Shown here piece after piece: positions 17,538 to 25,396 of a DNA stretch of 64,000 bases (positions within the stretch are counted from its first letter, which is position 1; each line of letters begins with the position of its first letter). The notes beneath the pieces are model-generated. The model did no database searches, had not been told where the DNA came from, and worked only from the letters and a program-made list of their open reading frames with translations. The stretch lies in assembly GCA_900546485.1 (NCBI GenBank), contig URDK01000001.1:58667-122666 (forward strand), in the 5' to 3' direction. The translations under genes were made by a program, and so were the position numbers. The stretch comes from an uncultured Eubacteriales bacterium (GTDB lineage Bacteria > Bacillota > Clostridia > Oscillospirales > Oscillospiraceae).

Positions 17538-18443
17538 ATGTCAAGCTATATTCATTTTACGGAAGAACAAAAGGAACGGGCCGCCGCTGTGGATTTGGAG
17601 GAGTTCCTCCGGTGCCGTGGGGAAAAGCTGATCACCTCCGGCAGAGAGAAACGGCTGGCCAGCGATCACAGCATCACCGTCCGGGGCAATGAGTGGTATG
17701 ACCATGCTGAGGAGCGTGGCGGTCGTGCGGTCAGTTTCGTACAGAAGTTCTATGGCCTCAGTTACCCGGAGGCGGTGACTCTGCTGTTGGGTGGAGAGAT
17801 GGGGACAGTCTATCCTTCTGCAAAGGAGCGCGTGGAAGAACCGCCCAAACCGTTTGTTCTTCCACCTGTCAATCGCGATATGCGCCGGGTCTACGCCTAC
17901 CTGGTAAAACACCGGGGAATCGACCGGTCGGTGATTGCTCACTTCGCAAAAGAGAAGCTCTTGTATGAGGATGCAGAATACCATAACGCAGTCTTTGTCG
18001 GAGCAGATGAGGACGGCATTCCCCGCCATGCCCACAAGCGCAGTGTCAACAGCTACGGCAAAGCCTTTCGCCTGAATGTGGAGGGCAGCGACCCAAGGTG
18101 CAGTTTTCACCACATCGGAACCGATGGGAGCCTCTATGTTTTTGAGGCGCCCATCGATCTGCTTTCCTACATCACCCTTCACCCGGAGGATTGGCAGCGG
18201 CACAGCTATGTGGCCTGCTGCGGTACTTCCATCCAGCCGGTGCTGAAACTGCTGGAGCGTCTGCCACAGATCAACGCGGTCCATCTCTGTTTGGATAACG
18301 ACGAGGCAGGCCATCTTGCCAGCGAGCGCATGAAGATGCAGTTGGCAGACCGCTATGCGGTGGAACGCCTCATTCCGGAACACAAGGATTGGAACGACGA
18401 TCTGACCGCAGAAGAACCAACCTATACACAAATTATGCAGTAA
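17538..18443 (+). CDS. DUF3991/Toprim-domain protein (primase-like)
   Basis: The start is ATG 17538 after AGAGGAGG. The 301-residue protein has an N-terminal DUF3991-like part (containing DLEEFLRCRGEKL and NEWYDHAEERGGRAVSFVQ) and a C-terminal Toprim domain. The latter has a conserved glutamate in YVFEAPIDLLSY and an acidic pair in VHLCLDNDEAGH. Proteins of this kind are common beside relaxases in ICEs and are thought to act in priming or processing transferred DNA. No zinc-binding primase motif is seen, so activity is uncertain. Confidence 0.75.
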   Translation: MSSYIHFTEEQKERAAAVDLEEFLRCRGEKLITSGREKRLASDHSITVRGNEWYDHAEERGGRAVSFVQKFYGLSYPEAVTLLLGGEMGTVYPSAKERVEEPPKPFVLPPVNRDMRRVYAYLVKHRGIDRSVIAHFAKEKLLYEDAEYHNAVFVGADEDGIPRHAHKRSVNSYGKAFRLNVEGSDPRCSFHHIGTDGSLYVFEAPIDLLSYITLHPEDWQRHSYVACCGTSIQPVLKLLERLPQINAVHLCLDNDEAGHLASERMKMQLADRYAVERLIPEHKDWNDDLTAEEPTYTQIMQ

Positions 18444-18451
18444 AATACAAC

Positions 18452-18529
18452 GCACACCACTTCCTGTTCCGCTCCGGTAGGCCGAACTGAAAAGTGATGT
18501 GCGATTTTTATGAGCAGGAAGTGGTGTGC
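18452..18529 (+). promoter_or_regulatory. Long inverted repeat in the leader of the VirD4 gene
   Basis: Two 18-nt arms, at 18452-18469 and 18512-18529, pair with a single G-U wobble and enclose a 42-nt loop. The downstream arm ends 4 nt before the AAAGGAG site of the VirD4 gene. The folded RNA could mask or expose the site, or act as an attenuator. Confidence 0.6.
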
Positions 18530-18545
18530 TGGGAAAGGAGTTTCC

Positions 18546-20360
18546 ATGCCACATCAAGTCCTGATTTTGATTGCGGCCGGAGCAATTATGTTTCTGGTCA
18601 TCGGCGGACTGGCTGCACTGTCCCATTATTACACCCTGAGTGGGATCAAGTCCAGAACCGTTGGCGATGGTCAGCACGGTACCGCCCGCTGGGCAACAGA
18701 GAAAGAAATCAAACAGACCTATGCCCATGTACCATTTCGGGTAAAGCAGTGGCGCAAAGGTCAGGATCGCCCAACAGAGCAGGGGCTGATCCTCGGCTGT
18801 AAGGGCAGAAAGAACGAGCTGACTGCACTGGTGGACAGTGACGATATCCATTGTCTGATGATCGGAGCCAGCGGCGTAGGCAAGACCGCATTTTTCTTGT
18901 ATCCCAATCTGGAATATGCCTGTGCCAGCGGCATGAGCTGGCTGGCGCTGGATACCAAGGGCGACCTTGCCCGAAATTATGGAACCATTGCAAAAAAGTA
19001 CTATGGCTACAATGTGTCGGTCATCGACCTGCGTAATCCCACCCGGTCAGACGGAAACAATCTGCTGACCCTTATCAACCGCTACATGGATATTGCCCGG
19101 AAAGATCCTAAGAATCTGGCAGCCCGTGCGAAAGCGGAAAAGTATGCCAAGATCCTTGCAAAGACTATCGTAAACCCGGAGGGAGACGACAGTGGACGCG
19201 GTCAGAACGCCTTCTTCTATGATGCTGCCGAAGGACTGCTCACCTCTGTCATTCTGATGCTGGCAGAGTTCCTGCCGCCCAAGGAGGGAGAACCGGAACA
19301 GCGGCACATTGTGTCTGTATTCAAGCTGGTGCAGGATCTACTGGAGCCAAGCAAGGTCAAAGGGAAAAGTATGTTTCAGCTGCTCATGAAAAAGTTGCCG
19401 GATGACCACAAAGCAAAGTGGTTTGCCGGTGCGGCTCTGAACAGTGCGGAGCAGGCCATGGCCTCCGTCATGTCTACGGTGCTGTCCCGGCTGAACGCTT
19501 TTCTGGACTCCGAGCTGGAACAGGTGCTGTGTTTTGACAGCGCCATTGATGCGGAGAAGTTTGCCTCTGAGAAGTCGGCTATTTTTCTTATCCTGCCGGA
19601 AGAAGACACCACCAAGAACTTTATGGCAGGTCTGATGATCCAGAACCTTTCGAGAGAACTGTTCGCTGTGGCCGATGAAAATGGCGGCAAGCTCAAAAAT
19701 CGTGTAGTACTGTTTTGCGACGAGTTGGGAACTATGCCGCCCTTTGATATTCTTCCGCTATTCTCAGCGGGCCGATCTCGTCGGTTGACCCTTGTGCCAA
19801 TCATTCAGTCATTGGCACAGCTTGAAAAAAACTATGGAAAAGAGGGCTGCGAGATCATACAGGATAACTGTCAGGATACGATCTTCGGCGGTTTTGCACC
19901 CAACAGCCAGACAGCCGAGGTTCTGTCCAAGGCCATGGGCAGCCGCACCGTGCTGTCCGGTACTGTGAGCCGAGGCAAGAACGACCCCAGCCAGAGCCTA
20001 CAGATGATGGAACGTGCGCTGATGACTCCCGATGAGCTGAAATCCATTCCAAAGGGCAGCTTTGTTGTCATGAAAACAGGAACCCATCCCATGCGTACCC
20101 GGCTGCGCCTGTTTCTCGACTGGGGCATTACCTTTGAAGAACCATACACTGTTCCGGAACGCGCAGACCGCACTGTTGCCTATGCCAGCCGTGTGGATCT
20201 GGAAAAGAATCTGCCGCTTTCGTACAAAACCAAGGATGAGGATACCGCCGGTGAGGGGTATCCGGTGCCGCCCCACGGTGGTGCTGCCCATACTCCTGCA
20301 GAGGGGCGCCGATCCAAAAAGGCGTCGCCTTACAACACAATGAAGGAGGAATGCCCGTGA
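18546..20360 (+). CDS. VirD4-type coupling protein
   Basis: The start is ATG 18546 after AAAGGAG. The 604-residue protein has an N-terminal membrane helix (about residues 4-24), then GTARWAT, a conserved coupling-protein phrase. Walker A (GASGVGKT) lies near residue 107 and Walker B (VVLFCDELGTMPP) near 387. It also has the family's C-terminal region with QDNCQDTIFGGFAP and FVVMKTGTHPMRTR. VirD4/TraG ATPases deliver the relaxase-DNA complex to the mating channel. Its stop overlaps the start of the small HTH protein by 4 bp. Confidence 0.9.
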   Translation: MPHQVLILIAAGAIMFLVIGGLAALSHYYTLSGIKSRTVGDGQHGTARWATEKEIKQTYAHVPFRVKQWRKGQDRPTEQGLILGCKGRKNELTALVDSDDIHCLMIGASGVGKTAFFLYPNLEYACASGMSWLALDTKGDLARNYGTIAKKYYGYNVSVIDLRNPTRSDGNNLLTLINRYMDIARKDPKNLAARAKAEKYAKILAKTIVNPEGDDSGRGQNAFFYDAAEGLLTSVILMLAEFLPPKEGEPEQRHIVSVFKLVQDLLEPSKVKGKSMFQLLMKKLPDDHKAKWFAGAALNSAEQAMASVMSTVLSRLNAFLDSELEQVLCFDSAIDAEKFASEKSAIFLILPEEDTTKNFMAGLMIQNLSRELFAVADENGGKLKNRVVLFCDELGTMPPFDILPLFSAGRSRRLTLVPIIQSLAQLEKNYGKEGCEIIQDNCQDTIFGGFAPNSQTAEVLSKAMGSRTVLSGTVSRGKNDPSQSLQMMERALMTPDELKSIPKGSFVVMKTGTHPMRTRLRLFLDWGITFEEPYTVPERADRTVAYASRVDLEKNLPLSYKTKDEDTAGEGYPVPPHGGAAHTPAEGRRSKKASPYNTMKEECP

Positions 20361-20614
20361 GTTACTTCGGTGCGATCTATGCCGACACCGAACTGCCTGC
20401 TCGAGCCAGGGCAGTCTATATGTATCTTCGTGACCGTTCTGACGCCGAGGGCAAATGCTGGCCGGGAATTAAAACAATTGTATCTGACCTAAAACTGTCC
20501 CGCTCTACTGTAAAGCGGGCGCTGAACGATTTGGAGAAAGCCGGGTATTTAAAAAGGACAGCTCGCCATCGTGCCAATGGAAGTAGCTCCTCCAATCTGT
20601 ATACCGTGAAATAG
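20357..20614 (+). CDS. Winged-helix/HTH protein of the ICE
   Basis: The start is taken as GTG 20357, overlapping the VirD4 stop as GTGA and seven bases after AAGGAGG at 20343-20349; ATG 20351 is too close to that site. The 85-residue product has a winged HTH of the replication-initiator/GntR type, with TIVSDLKLSRSTVKRALNDLEKAGYL at residues 37-62. It probably binds DNA, either as a regulator or as a short replication-type factor. It is the last gene of the mobilisation operon. Confidence 0.7.
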   Translation: MSYFGAIYADTELPARARAVYMYLRDRSDAEGKCWPGIKTIVSDLKLSRSTVKRALNDLEKAGYLKRTARHRANGSSSSNLYTVK

Positions 20615-20615
20615 C

Positions 20616-20654
20616 AAAAGAGGTTTGTCCTACATTTTGGGACAAACCTCTTTT
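20616..20654 (+). terminator. Bidirectional terminator after the mobilisation operon
   Basis: A 15-bp perfect stem (AAAAGAGGTTTGTCC and its complement) has a 9-nt loop and ends in TTTT; the mirrored A-run serves the other strand. It closes the VirD4 operon. Confidence 0.85.
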
Positions 20655-20792
20655 CAGATTACCATTACACCATGGGGGCATTGCGCCCATTTGCTGAACC
20701 CAGGGGAGGTTCATGATGAACCTCCCGGAAGGACTCACTCTAAGGAGATCAAGACAGAGAAAGAACACTTATCATCGTTCTGATGAAAAATC

Positions 20793-21050
20793 TTACTTCT
20801 CAAGTCGAAATTTCAGCAGCAGATACGGCTCCACTTCAAGGACGGTGGCTATCCTAAACAGCAGATCCAGAGACAGGCCATGACTCATGCCGGGCGCTTC
20901 TACGGACGCGAGATGCTGGCGGCTAATATCAAGGATCTCTGCCAACTGTTCCTGGGAATATCCCTTTTTCTTGCGATAGTATCCGATAGCATAAGACAGG
21001 TTTTCCATGCGCTCGGAAAAGTCAAAATCCCATTCCAGAGTTATAACCAC
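20793..21050 (-). CDS. XRE-family HTH regulator
   Basis: The 85-residue protein has a Cro/C1-type HTH (SYAIGYYRKKKGYSQEQLAEILDISRQHLASVE, about residues 19-51), followed by a helix segment with LDLLFRIATVLEVEPYLLL. It is read away from the SLOG gene, and the 125-bp gap between them contains a promoter overlapped by a perfect inverted repeat. It is the natural candidate repressor for that site. No C-terminal sensor domain is present. Confidence 0.8.
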   Translation of the reverse strand: MVITLEWDFDFSERMENLSYAIGYYRKKKGYSQEQLAEILDISRQHLASVEAPGMSHGLSLDLLFRIATVLEVEPYLLLKFRLEK

Positions 21051-21106
21051 CTTACGGAATTAGTTTATCCGAAGGCAGCGCATACTAAAATTAACCCTAA
21101 AGCATT

Positions 21107-21136
21107 ATTGACGCTTATAAAGCGTCAATATATAAT
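21107..21136 (+). promoter_or_regulatory. Near-consensus promoter with overlapping operator for the SLOG gene
   Basis: TTGACG (21108-21113) and TATAAT (21131-21136) are separated by exactly 17 nt. A perfect inverted repeat ATTGACGCT-N5-AGCGTCAAT (21107-21129) covers the -35 element and most of the spacer. A repressor bound here would block RNA polymerase; the divergent XRE gene is the likely source. Confidence 0.8.
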
Positions 21137-21175
21137 TAAAACACTATTTTGCTGGATGTTATGTGAGGTGTCAAT

Positions 21176-21730
21176 ATGACAAGGGAACTTGCCTGTGCCA
21201 TCACCGGCCATAGACCGACACGCTTTCGCTTTAAATATGATGAAAACAACAACGGCTGCAAGCGGATCAAGAAACGCATCCGGGATCAGTTGATCCAGCT
21301 CTATGAGCAAGGCTTTCGCCAGTTTTGGGTAGGCGGCGCTCTGGGCGTGGATATGTGGGCCGGGGAGATATTGCTGCGGCTCAAAGAACAGCCGGAATAT
21401 AGCGAGATCCAACTGAAGATCGCTCTGCCCTTTGAGGGCCACGACACAGACTGGGAAGATCGCAGCCGCAGCCGTATGTCTTTTCTGATCCGGCACAGTG
21501 CGGAAACGGTTATCGTGGGTAATAAAGAAGCGCCCCCGGCGGTCAATTACCGGAGACGCAACGAGTATATGGTGGACCGTGCAGGCTGCTTACTGGCAGT
21601 CTATGACAACGACCGTTCTATCCGCAGCGGAACGGGCATGACCGTCAACTACGCCAGAAAAAAGGGACTGCCCATCACGCTGATCCACCCGGATAAGGCA
21701 ACGATATCAAAAGAAAAACCTGAACGATGA
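21176..21730 (+). CDS. SLOG-family protein (DUF1273/YpsA-like)
   Basis: The 184-residue protein begins CAITGHRPTRFRFKYDE, followed by FWVGGALGVDMWAGEILLRLK and a conserved EYMVDRAGCLLAVYD. These are hallmarks of the DUF1273 branch of the SLOG superfamily, Rossmann-like proteins proposed to bind or process nucleotide-derived ligands. Many are linked to mobile elements and defence or stress signalling. It has its own promoter with an operator, opposite an XRE regulator, so it is probably induced under specific conditions. Its ligand is unknown. Confidence 0.75.
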   Translation: MTRELACAITGHRPTRFRFKYDENNNGCKRIKKRIRDQLIQLYEQGFRQFWVGGALGVDMWAGEILLRLKEQPEYSEIQLKIALPFEGHDTDWEDRSRSRMSFLIRHSAETVIVGNKEAPPAVNYRRRNEYMVDRAGCLLAVYDNDRSIRSGTGMTVNYARKKGLPITLIHPDKATISKEKPER

Positions 21731-21733
21731 AAA

Positions 21734-21778
21734 CTACCCGCTGCGGATAGGGCATGTTTATGGAATCCATGTTATACT
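21734..21778 (+). promoter_or_regulatory. Palindrome CTACCCGC-T-GCGGATAG plus -10 TATACT (copy 1)
   Basis: The 17-bp palindrome at 21734-21750 has one half-site change from the other two copies (GCGGATAG). It is followed after exactly 22 nt by TATACT at 21773-21778. No good -35 hexamer lies in the gap, so this looks like an activator-dependent promoter for the solute-binding-protein operon. Confidence 0.7.
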
Positions 21779-21788
21779 GAATTTAAAT

Positions 21789-21822
21789 GGATACTCCACG
21801 AAATGAATTCAATAAAGTATCC
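21789..21822 (+). promoter_or_regulatory. Spaced inverted repeat GGATAC-N22-GTATCC (copy 1)
   Basis: The element lies just downstream of the predicted -10 of the solute-binding-protein operon, so it would be in the early transcribed region. The same arms with the same 22-nt spacing recur at 24943-24976 before the next sensor operon. It may be a two-site operator or an RNA stem-loop. Confidence 0.5.
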
Positions 21823-21879
21823 TGTTTCAACTGGCTTTTTTTACCCTCAGCAGATATAATGAAAACGAGGTGATGCGAT

Positions 21880-23253
21880 GTGAAGGTACGAAGAATTGCG
21901 GCGTTTTTGCTGGCAGGTATCTTGCTGGCCTGCTGCTGCGCGGGCTGTTCCGACACGGCAAAAAAAGAAGAGACGCCGACCACCATTACGGTCTGGCACG
22001 TCTATGGCGGTCAGACAGATTCCCCACTCAACGACCTCATCGATGCGTTCAACCAGACGGTGGGAAAGGAGCAGCGGATCAACGTGCAGGTCACCTCCGT
22101 GTCCAACACCAACACCATCCACGAGCTGGTGCTGGCCGCCGCCAACGGAGAGCCGGGTGCCTCGGAGCTGCCCGACCTCTTCATCTCCTACCCAAAGACG
22201 GTGATGGCCCTGCCCGACGACAGCATTTTGGTGGACTACCGGGACTATTTCAGCCAGGAGGAGCTGTCCGCCTTCCTCCCAGCCTTTCTGGAGGAGGGGA
22301 CGGTCAATGACCGTCTGGTGGTGCTGCCGGTGGCCAAATCCACAGAGATCATGTTCATCAACCAGACCATCTTCGACCGCTTCTCCCAGGCTACCGGTGT
22401 AACGATTGAGGATCTGGATACATGGGAGGGGCTTTACAGGGCTGCGGAGATCTACGCGGACTGGACCGACGACCAGACGCCGGATATTCCGGGGGATGCC
22501 AAGTCCATGTTCGTTCACGACTACTACTTCAACTACTTCCAGGTAGGAGCCCAGTCCCTGGGCGAGGACTTCTTCCGGGGGGATGTGCTGGCCTTCGGCC
22601 CCGCCTTCCAAACGGCGTGGGAACCACTGGCCCGGGCCGCCCTGCGGGGCGGTGTCTGGCTCAAGGGCGGGTACGCCACCGAGTCTATCCGCACCGGCGA
22701 CAGCATCGTCAGCGTGGCCTCCTCTGCCAGCATCCTCTATTACAGCGATGTGGTGACCTATCCGGACAACACCTCTGAGGACATCACCATCATCTCCCGG
22801 CCCTGCCCGGTGTTTGAAAACGGAGAAAAGCTGGTGATGCAGCGGGGCGCGGGCTTCTGTACCGTCCGCTCCACCCCGGAGCGGGAGCGGGCCGCGGTGA
22901 CCTTCCTCAAATGGCTCACCGAGCCGGAGCACAATGTGGAGTTCGTGACCCGGACAGGCTACATGCCGGTGACCCAGGCTGCATTCGAAACGGAGCTGCC
23001 AAAGGCCATTGAAGGTCTGGAGAGCGCCAAATATACCTCTCTCTATCAGGCATATCTGAATACCCAGCAAAACTATAAATTCTATGTGCCGCCCCAGTTG
23101 GAGAGCTACCTGAGCCTGGAAACCACGCTGGAGGACCATGTGCGGGCCCAGCTGGCCCTGGGCCGCCGGGATTATCTGGAGGCCGGAGAGACCGGGCTGG
23201 AGCAGATCAGCGCGGACCGGCTCCAGTCCTTCCGGGAGATCATGGAACGATAA
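21880..23253 (+). CDS. Extracellular solute-binding lipoprotein (family 1-like) without permease
   Basis: The start is GTG 21880. The 457-residue protein has a lipoprotein signal with a Cys-rich lipobox (AGC, Cys23) and then TITVWHVYGGQT. It continues with the family-1 binding-protein plan: LPDLFISYP, NQTIFDRF and FLKWLTEPEHNVEFV near the end. Such proteins capture sugars or other ligands outside the membrane. No ABC permease or ATPase genes are nearby. The next gene encodes a membrane regulator with an extracellular domain, so the binding protein may serve signalling instead of uptake. Confidence 0.8.
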   Translation: MKVRRIAAFLLAGILLACCCAGCSDTAKKEETPTTITVWHVYGGQTDSPLNDLIDAFNQTVGKEQRINVQVTSVSNTNTIHELVLAAANGEPGASELPDLFISYPKTVMALPDDSILVDYRDYFSQEELSAFLPAFLEEGTVNDRLVVLPVAKSTEIMFINQTIFDRFSQATGVTIEDLDTWEGLYRAAEIYADWTDDQTPDIPGDAKSMFVHDYYFNYFQVGAQSLGEDFFRGDVLAFGPAFQTAWEPLARAALRGGVWLKGGYATESIRTGDSIVSVASSASILYYSDVVTYPDNTSEDITIISRPCPVFENGEKLVMQRGAGFCTVRSTPERERAAVTFLKWLTEPEHNVEFVTRTGYMPVTQAAFETELPKAIEGLESAKYTSLYQAYLNTQQNYKFYVPPQLESYLSLETTLEDHVRAQLALGRRDYLEAGETGLEQISADRLQSFREIMER

Positions 23254-23276
23254 CCTGCAAGAGAGGAGGAACCACC

Positions 23277-24869
23277 GTGCGCAACAGACTGAAAGAACTC
23301 CGGGCGTTGAACGCCTTTGCCAAAAAGCAGAGCGTAGGGATGCAGCGAAAGCTGATGCTCTACTGGGTGTCCATGATCCTGGTGGTCTTCGCGGCGGTGA
23401 TCCTTCTGCTGTCCATCGCGGGGGCCTTCTCCCGGGATGATGAGCAGCTCCATGAGGTAATGGAGCTCCACCTGAGCAACACAGGAGATACGCTGGCCAG
23501 CCATCTGGACCATCTGACCGCCCAGAGCCTGAATCTCTCCAAGGAACTCAGCCGGGAGATCGAGGGAGCGCTGGTACAGGAGGGCATTTCGCTGCAGGAG
23601 GTCAACGATGATCCAGAGCGGCTGCTGAAGCTGCAGGAGGTCATGTACCCGCTGATCAGCACCACCCTCCAGACAGCCAACTGCAATGGCGCCTATGCGA
23701 TCCTGGACGCCACCACCAACACCGGCCTGGAGGGGGCGGACCACTCCAGAAGCGGCATCCATCTGCGCTACTCCAACCTCAGCGCCAGCAGTCCGGTCAC
23801 ACCCACGGTGGTCTACTTCCGCGGCATCCCGGACATCGCCCGTCAAAAGGATCTGGAGCTGCACAACCGATGGAATCTGGAATTTGACACCGATCAGATC
23901 CCGGGCTGCCGGGAGCTGATGGATGCGCCGCTGAGCCGGCCTGCCGACCGTTACTTCTGGTCCCGCCGGATTGATCTGAAGGACACCTGGGAATCCGCTA
24001 TGCTGCTGTGTGTTCCCATTGTGGGGAGTGGCGGAACGGTGTACGGCGTGTGCGGGGTAGAGCTCAGCGCCCTGTATTTCCAGTTTTCCTATCCCACCCT
24101 GGAGGGAAAGTTCGGCTCCGCTGTCACCGTGCTGGCTCCGGTCCAGGACAGCCGTCTGCTGCTGCCGGATGGATTGGTGGGCAGCGTCAACGGCACCTAC
24201 CTGGACGGTCAGGAGACTCTGGCCATCCATCAGGGGCGATACTATAACGAATACGACACAGGCGCCGGACGGTATATTGGCCTGCACCAGACCATGCCCA
24301 TCTCCAGAGGGAAACCGGAGGACACCGTCTGGGTCGCTGCCATCCTGATCCCCCAGGAGAGCTATGCCGCCTACACAGCCGGCGTCCAGCAGACCTGGAT
24401 CATTGCGGCTCTGGGACTGCTCCTGGTGCTGCTGGCCCTGTCCTTCTTCCTGTCCCGGCGATTTGTCCGGCCCATCACCGACAGTCTGAAACGGTTCCAG
24501 CAGGCGGAGGGGCCGGAGCAGGGGATGTCCTCCGGCATCTCGGAGCTGGATGAACTGGCGGAGTTCCTCAATGCCCGGGCGCGGAATCAGCGGCTGGAGC
24601 AGGGAGAGCTTCCTCCCAACATTGCGGAACTGTTCGACCAGTTTGTGGAGCGGAAGGATCTGCTGACCGAGGCGGAGCGGAATATCCTGCGCTACTACAT
24701 CGACGGGCACGAGATCGCGGAGATCCCGGACCTGGCCTTTATCAGCATGAGTACGGTCCGCAAGCACAACCGGAGCATCTACGAGAAGCTGGGGGTGGCC
24801 TCCCGGGATGAGCTGATGCTCTACATCGATCTGCTCCGCCGCTGCGGAAGGCTTCAGGAACTTTTCTAA
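23277..24869 (+). CDS. Membrane-anchored sensor regulator with cytoplasmic LuxR-type HTH
   Basis: The start is GTG 23277 after GAGAGGAGG. The 530-residue protein has one membrane helix (about 27-49), an extracellular domain of roughly 320 residues that looks Cache-like, a second helix (about 374-395), a short HAMP-like linker and a C-terminal LuxR-type HTH (about 462-515, with LTEAERNILRYYIDGHEIAEI and SMSTVRKHNRSIYEKLGV). It has no kinase or receiver domain. It would therefore bind DNA while fixed in the membrane, as ToxR-type regulators do. It is co-transcribed with the solute-binding lipoprotein, its likely ligand presenter. Confidence 0.8.
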   Translation: MRNRLKELRALNAFAKKQSVGMQRKLMLYWVSMILVVFAAVILLLSIAGAFSRDDEQLHEVMELHLSNTGDTLASHLDHLTAQSLNLSKELSREIEGALVQEGISLQEVNDDPERLLKLQEVMYPLISTTLQTANCNGAYAILDATTNTGLEGADHSRSGIHLRYSNLSASSPVTPTVVYFRGIPDIARQKDLELHNRWNLEFDTDQIPGCRELMDAPLSRPADRYFWSRRIDLKDTWESAMLLCVPIVGSGGTVYGVCGVELSALYFQFSYPTLEGKFGSAVTVLAPVQDSRLLLPDGLVGSVNGTYLDGQETLAIHQGRYYNEYDTGAGRYIGLHQTMPISRGKPEDTVWVAAILIPQESYAAYTAGVQQTWIIAALGLLLVLLALSFFLSRRFVRPITDSLKRFQQAEGPEQGMSSGISELDELAEFLNARARNQRLEQGELPPNIAELFDQFVERKDLLTEAERNILRYYIDGHEIAEIPDLAFISMSTVRKHNRSIYEKLGVASRDELMLYIDLLRRCGRLQELF

Positions 24870-24890
24870 GACAAGTTTCTACATCACAGC

Positions 24891-24928
24891 AAAGCGCACA
24901 AAACCGGTGCTATGGTTTTGTGCGCTTT
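24891..24928 (+). terminator. Terminator after the sensor-regulator operon
   Basis: A 15-bp perfect stem (arms 24891-24905 and 24914-24928, AAAGCGCACAAAACC and complement) has an 8-nt loop and ends in a short T-run. Confidence 0.85.
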
Positions 24929-24942
24929 CTCTATTATCCAAT

Positions 24943-24976
24943 GGATACCTTCGCGAAAAAGCGGGAAAAAGTATCC
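24943..24976 (+). promoter_or_regulatory. Spaced inverted repeat GGATAC-N22-GTATCC (copy 2)
   Basis: Arms and spacing are identical to copy 1 at 21789-21822, and the flanks agree as well (ATGGATAC, AAGTATCC). It lies 67-100 bp upstream of the zinc-finger gene that opens the two-component operon. A TATTAT at 24932-24937 just before it could be a -10. Confidence 0.5.
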
Positions 24977-25042
24977 GACAGACCATATACGCCTGCCCCT
25001 TACTCCTGTTATAACAGGAGTAGAAACGAGGAGGTGCGGAAT

Positions 25043-25396
25043 ATGACAAATCTCTTGTCCATCCACTTAGAGGACTGGTCCACGCCCCAGTATTTCTGCT
25101 TTTCCATCCGCTGCGAGGTGTGCGGAGAATTCTGGTACAGCAGCAGCATCCCCTTTTCCAAAGCGGAACAGGCGGCGGAACACCGGGAGAAGAAGGAACT
25201 CTATGACGCCATCTATCAGCGGGAGAAGCAGCGGGCCATGCAGGCGGCCGGTCAGGAGGCCAGGGAGCGGTTCAGCCAGTGTCCCATCTGCCGGCGGCTG
25301 GTCTGCGACGCCTGTTTCCTCATCTGCGATGAGATGGATCTGTGCCGGGAGTGTGCCGGCCGGATGGAGGAGTCCGGGGAGCCGGTGGCGCCATGA
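25043..25396 (+). CDS. Small cysteine-rich zinc-finger-like protein
   Basis: The start is ATG 25043 after GAGGAGG. The 117-residue protein has a CEVCGEFW pair near residue 25 and a second cysteine-rich cluster (CPICRR, CDACF, CDEMDLCREC) near residues 80-104, joined by a charged helix. The spacing suggests two zinc sites. It has no signal peptide. It opens the operon of the 7TM fusion, kinase and response regulator, and its stop overlaps the next ATG by 4 bp. I do not recognise the family; an intracellular adaptor is one possibility. Confidence 0.6.
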   Translation: MTNLLSIHLEDWSTPQYFCFSIRCEVCGEFWYSSSIPFSKAEQAAEHREKKELYDAIYQREKQRAMQAAGQEARERFSQCPICRRLVCDACFLICDEMDLCRECAGRMEESGEPVAP

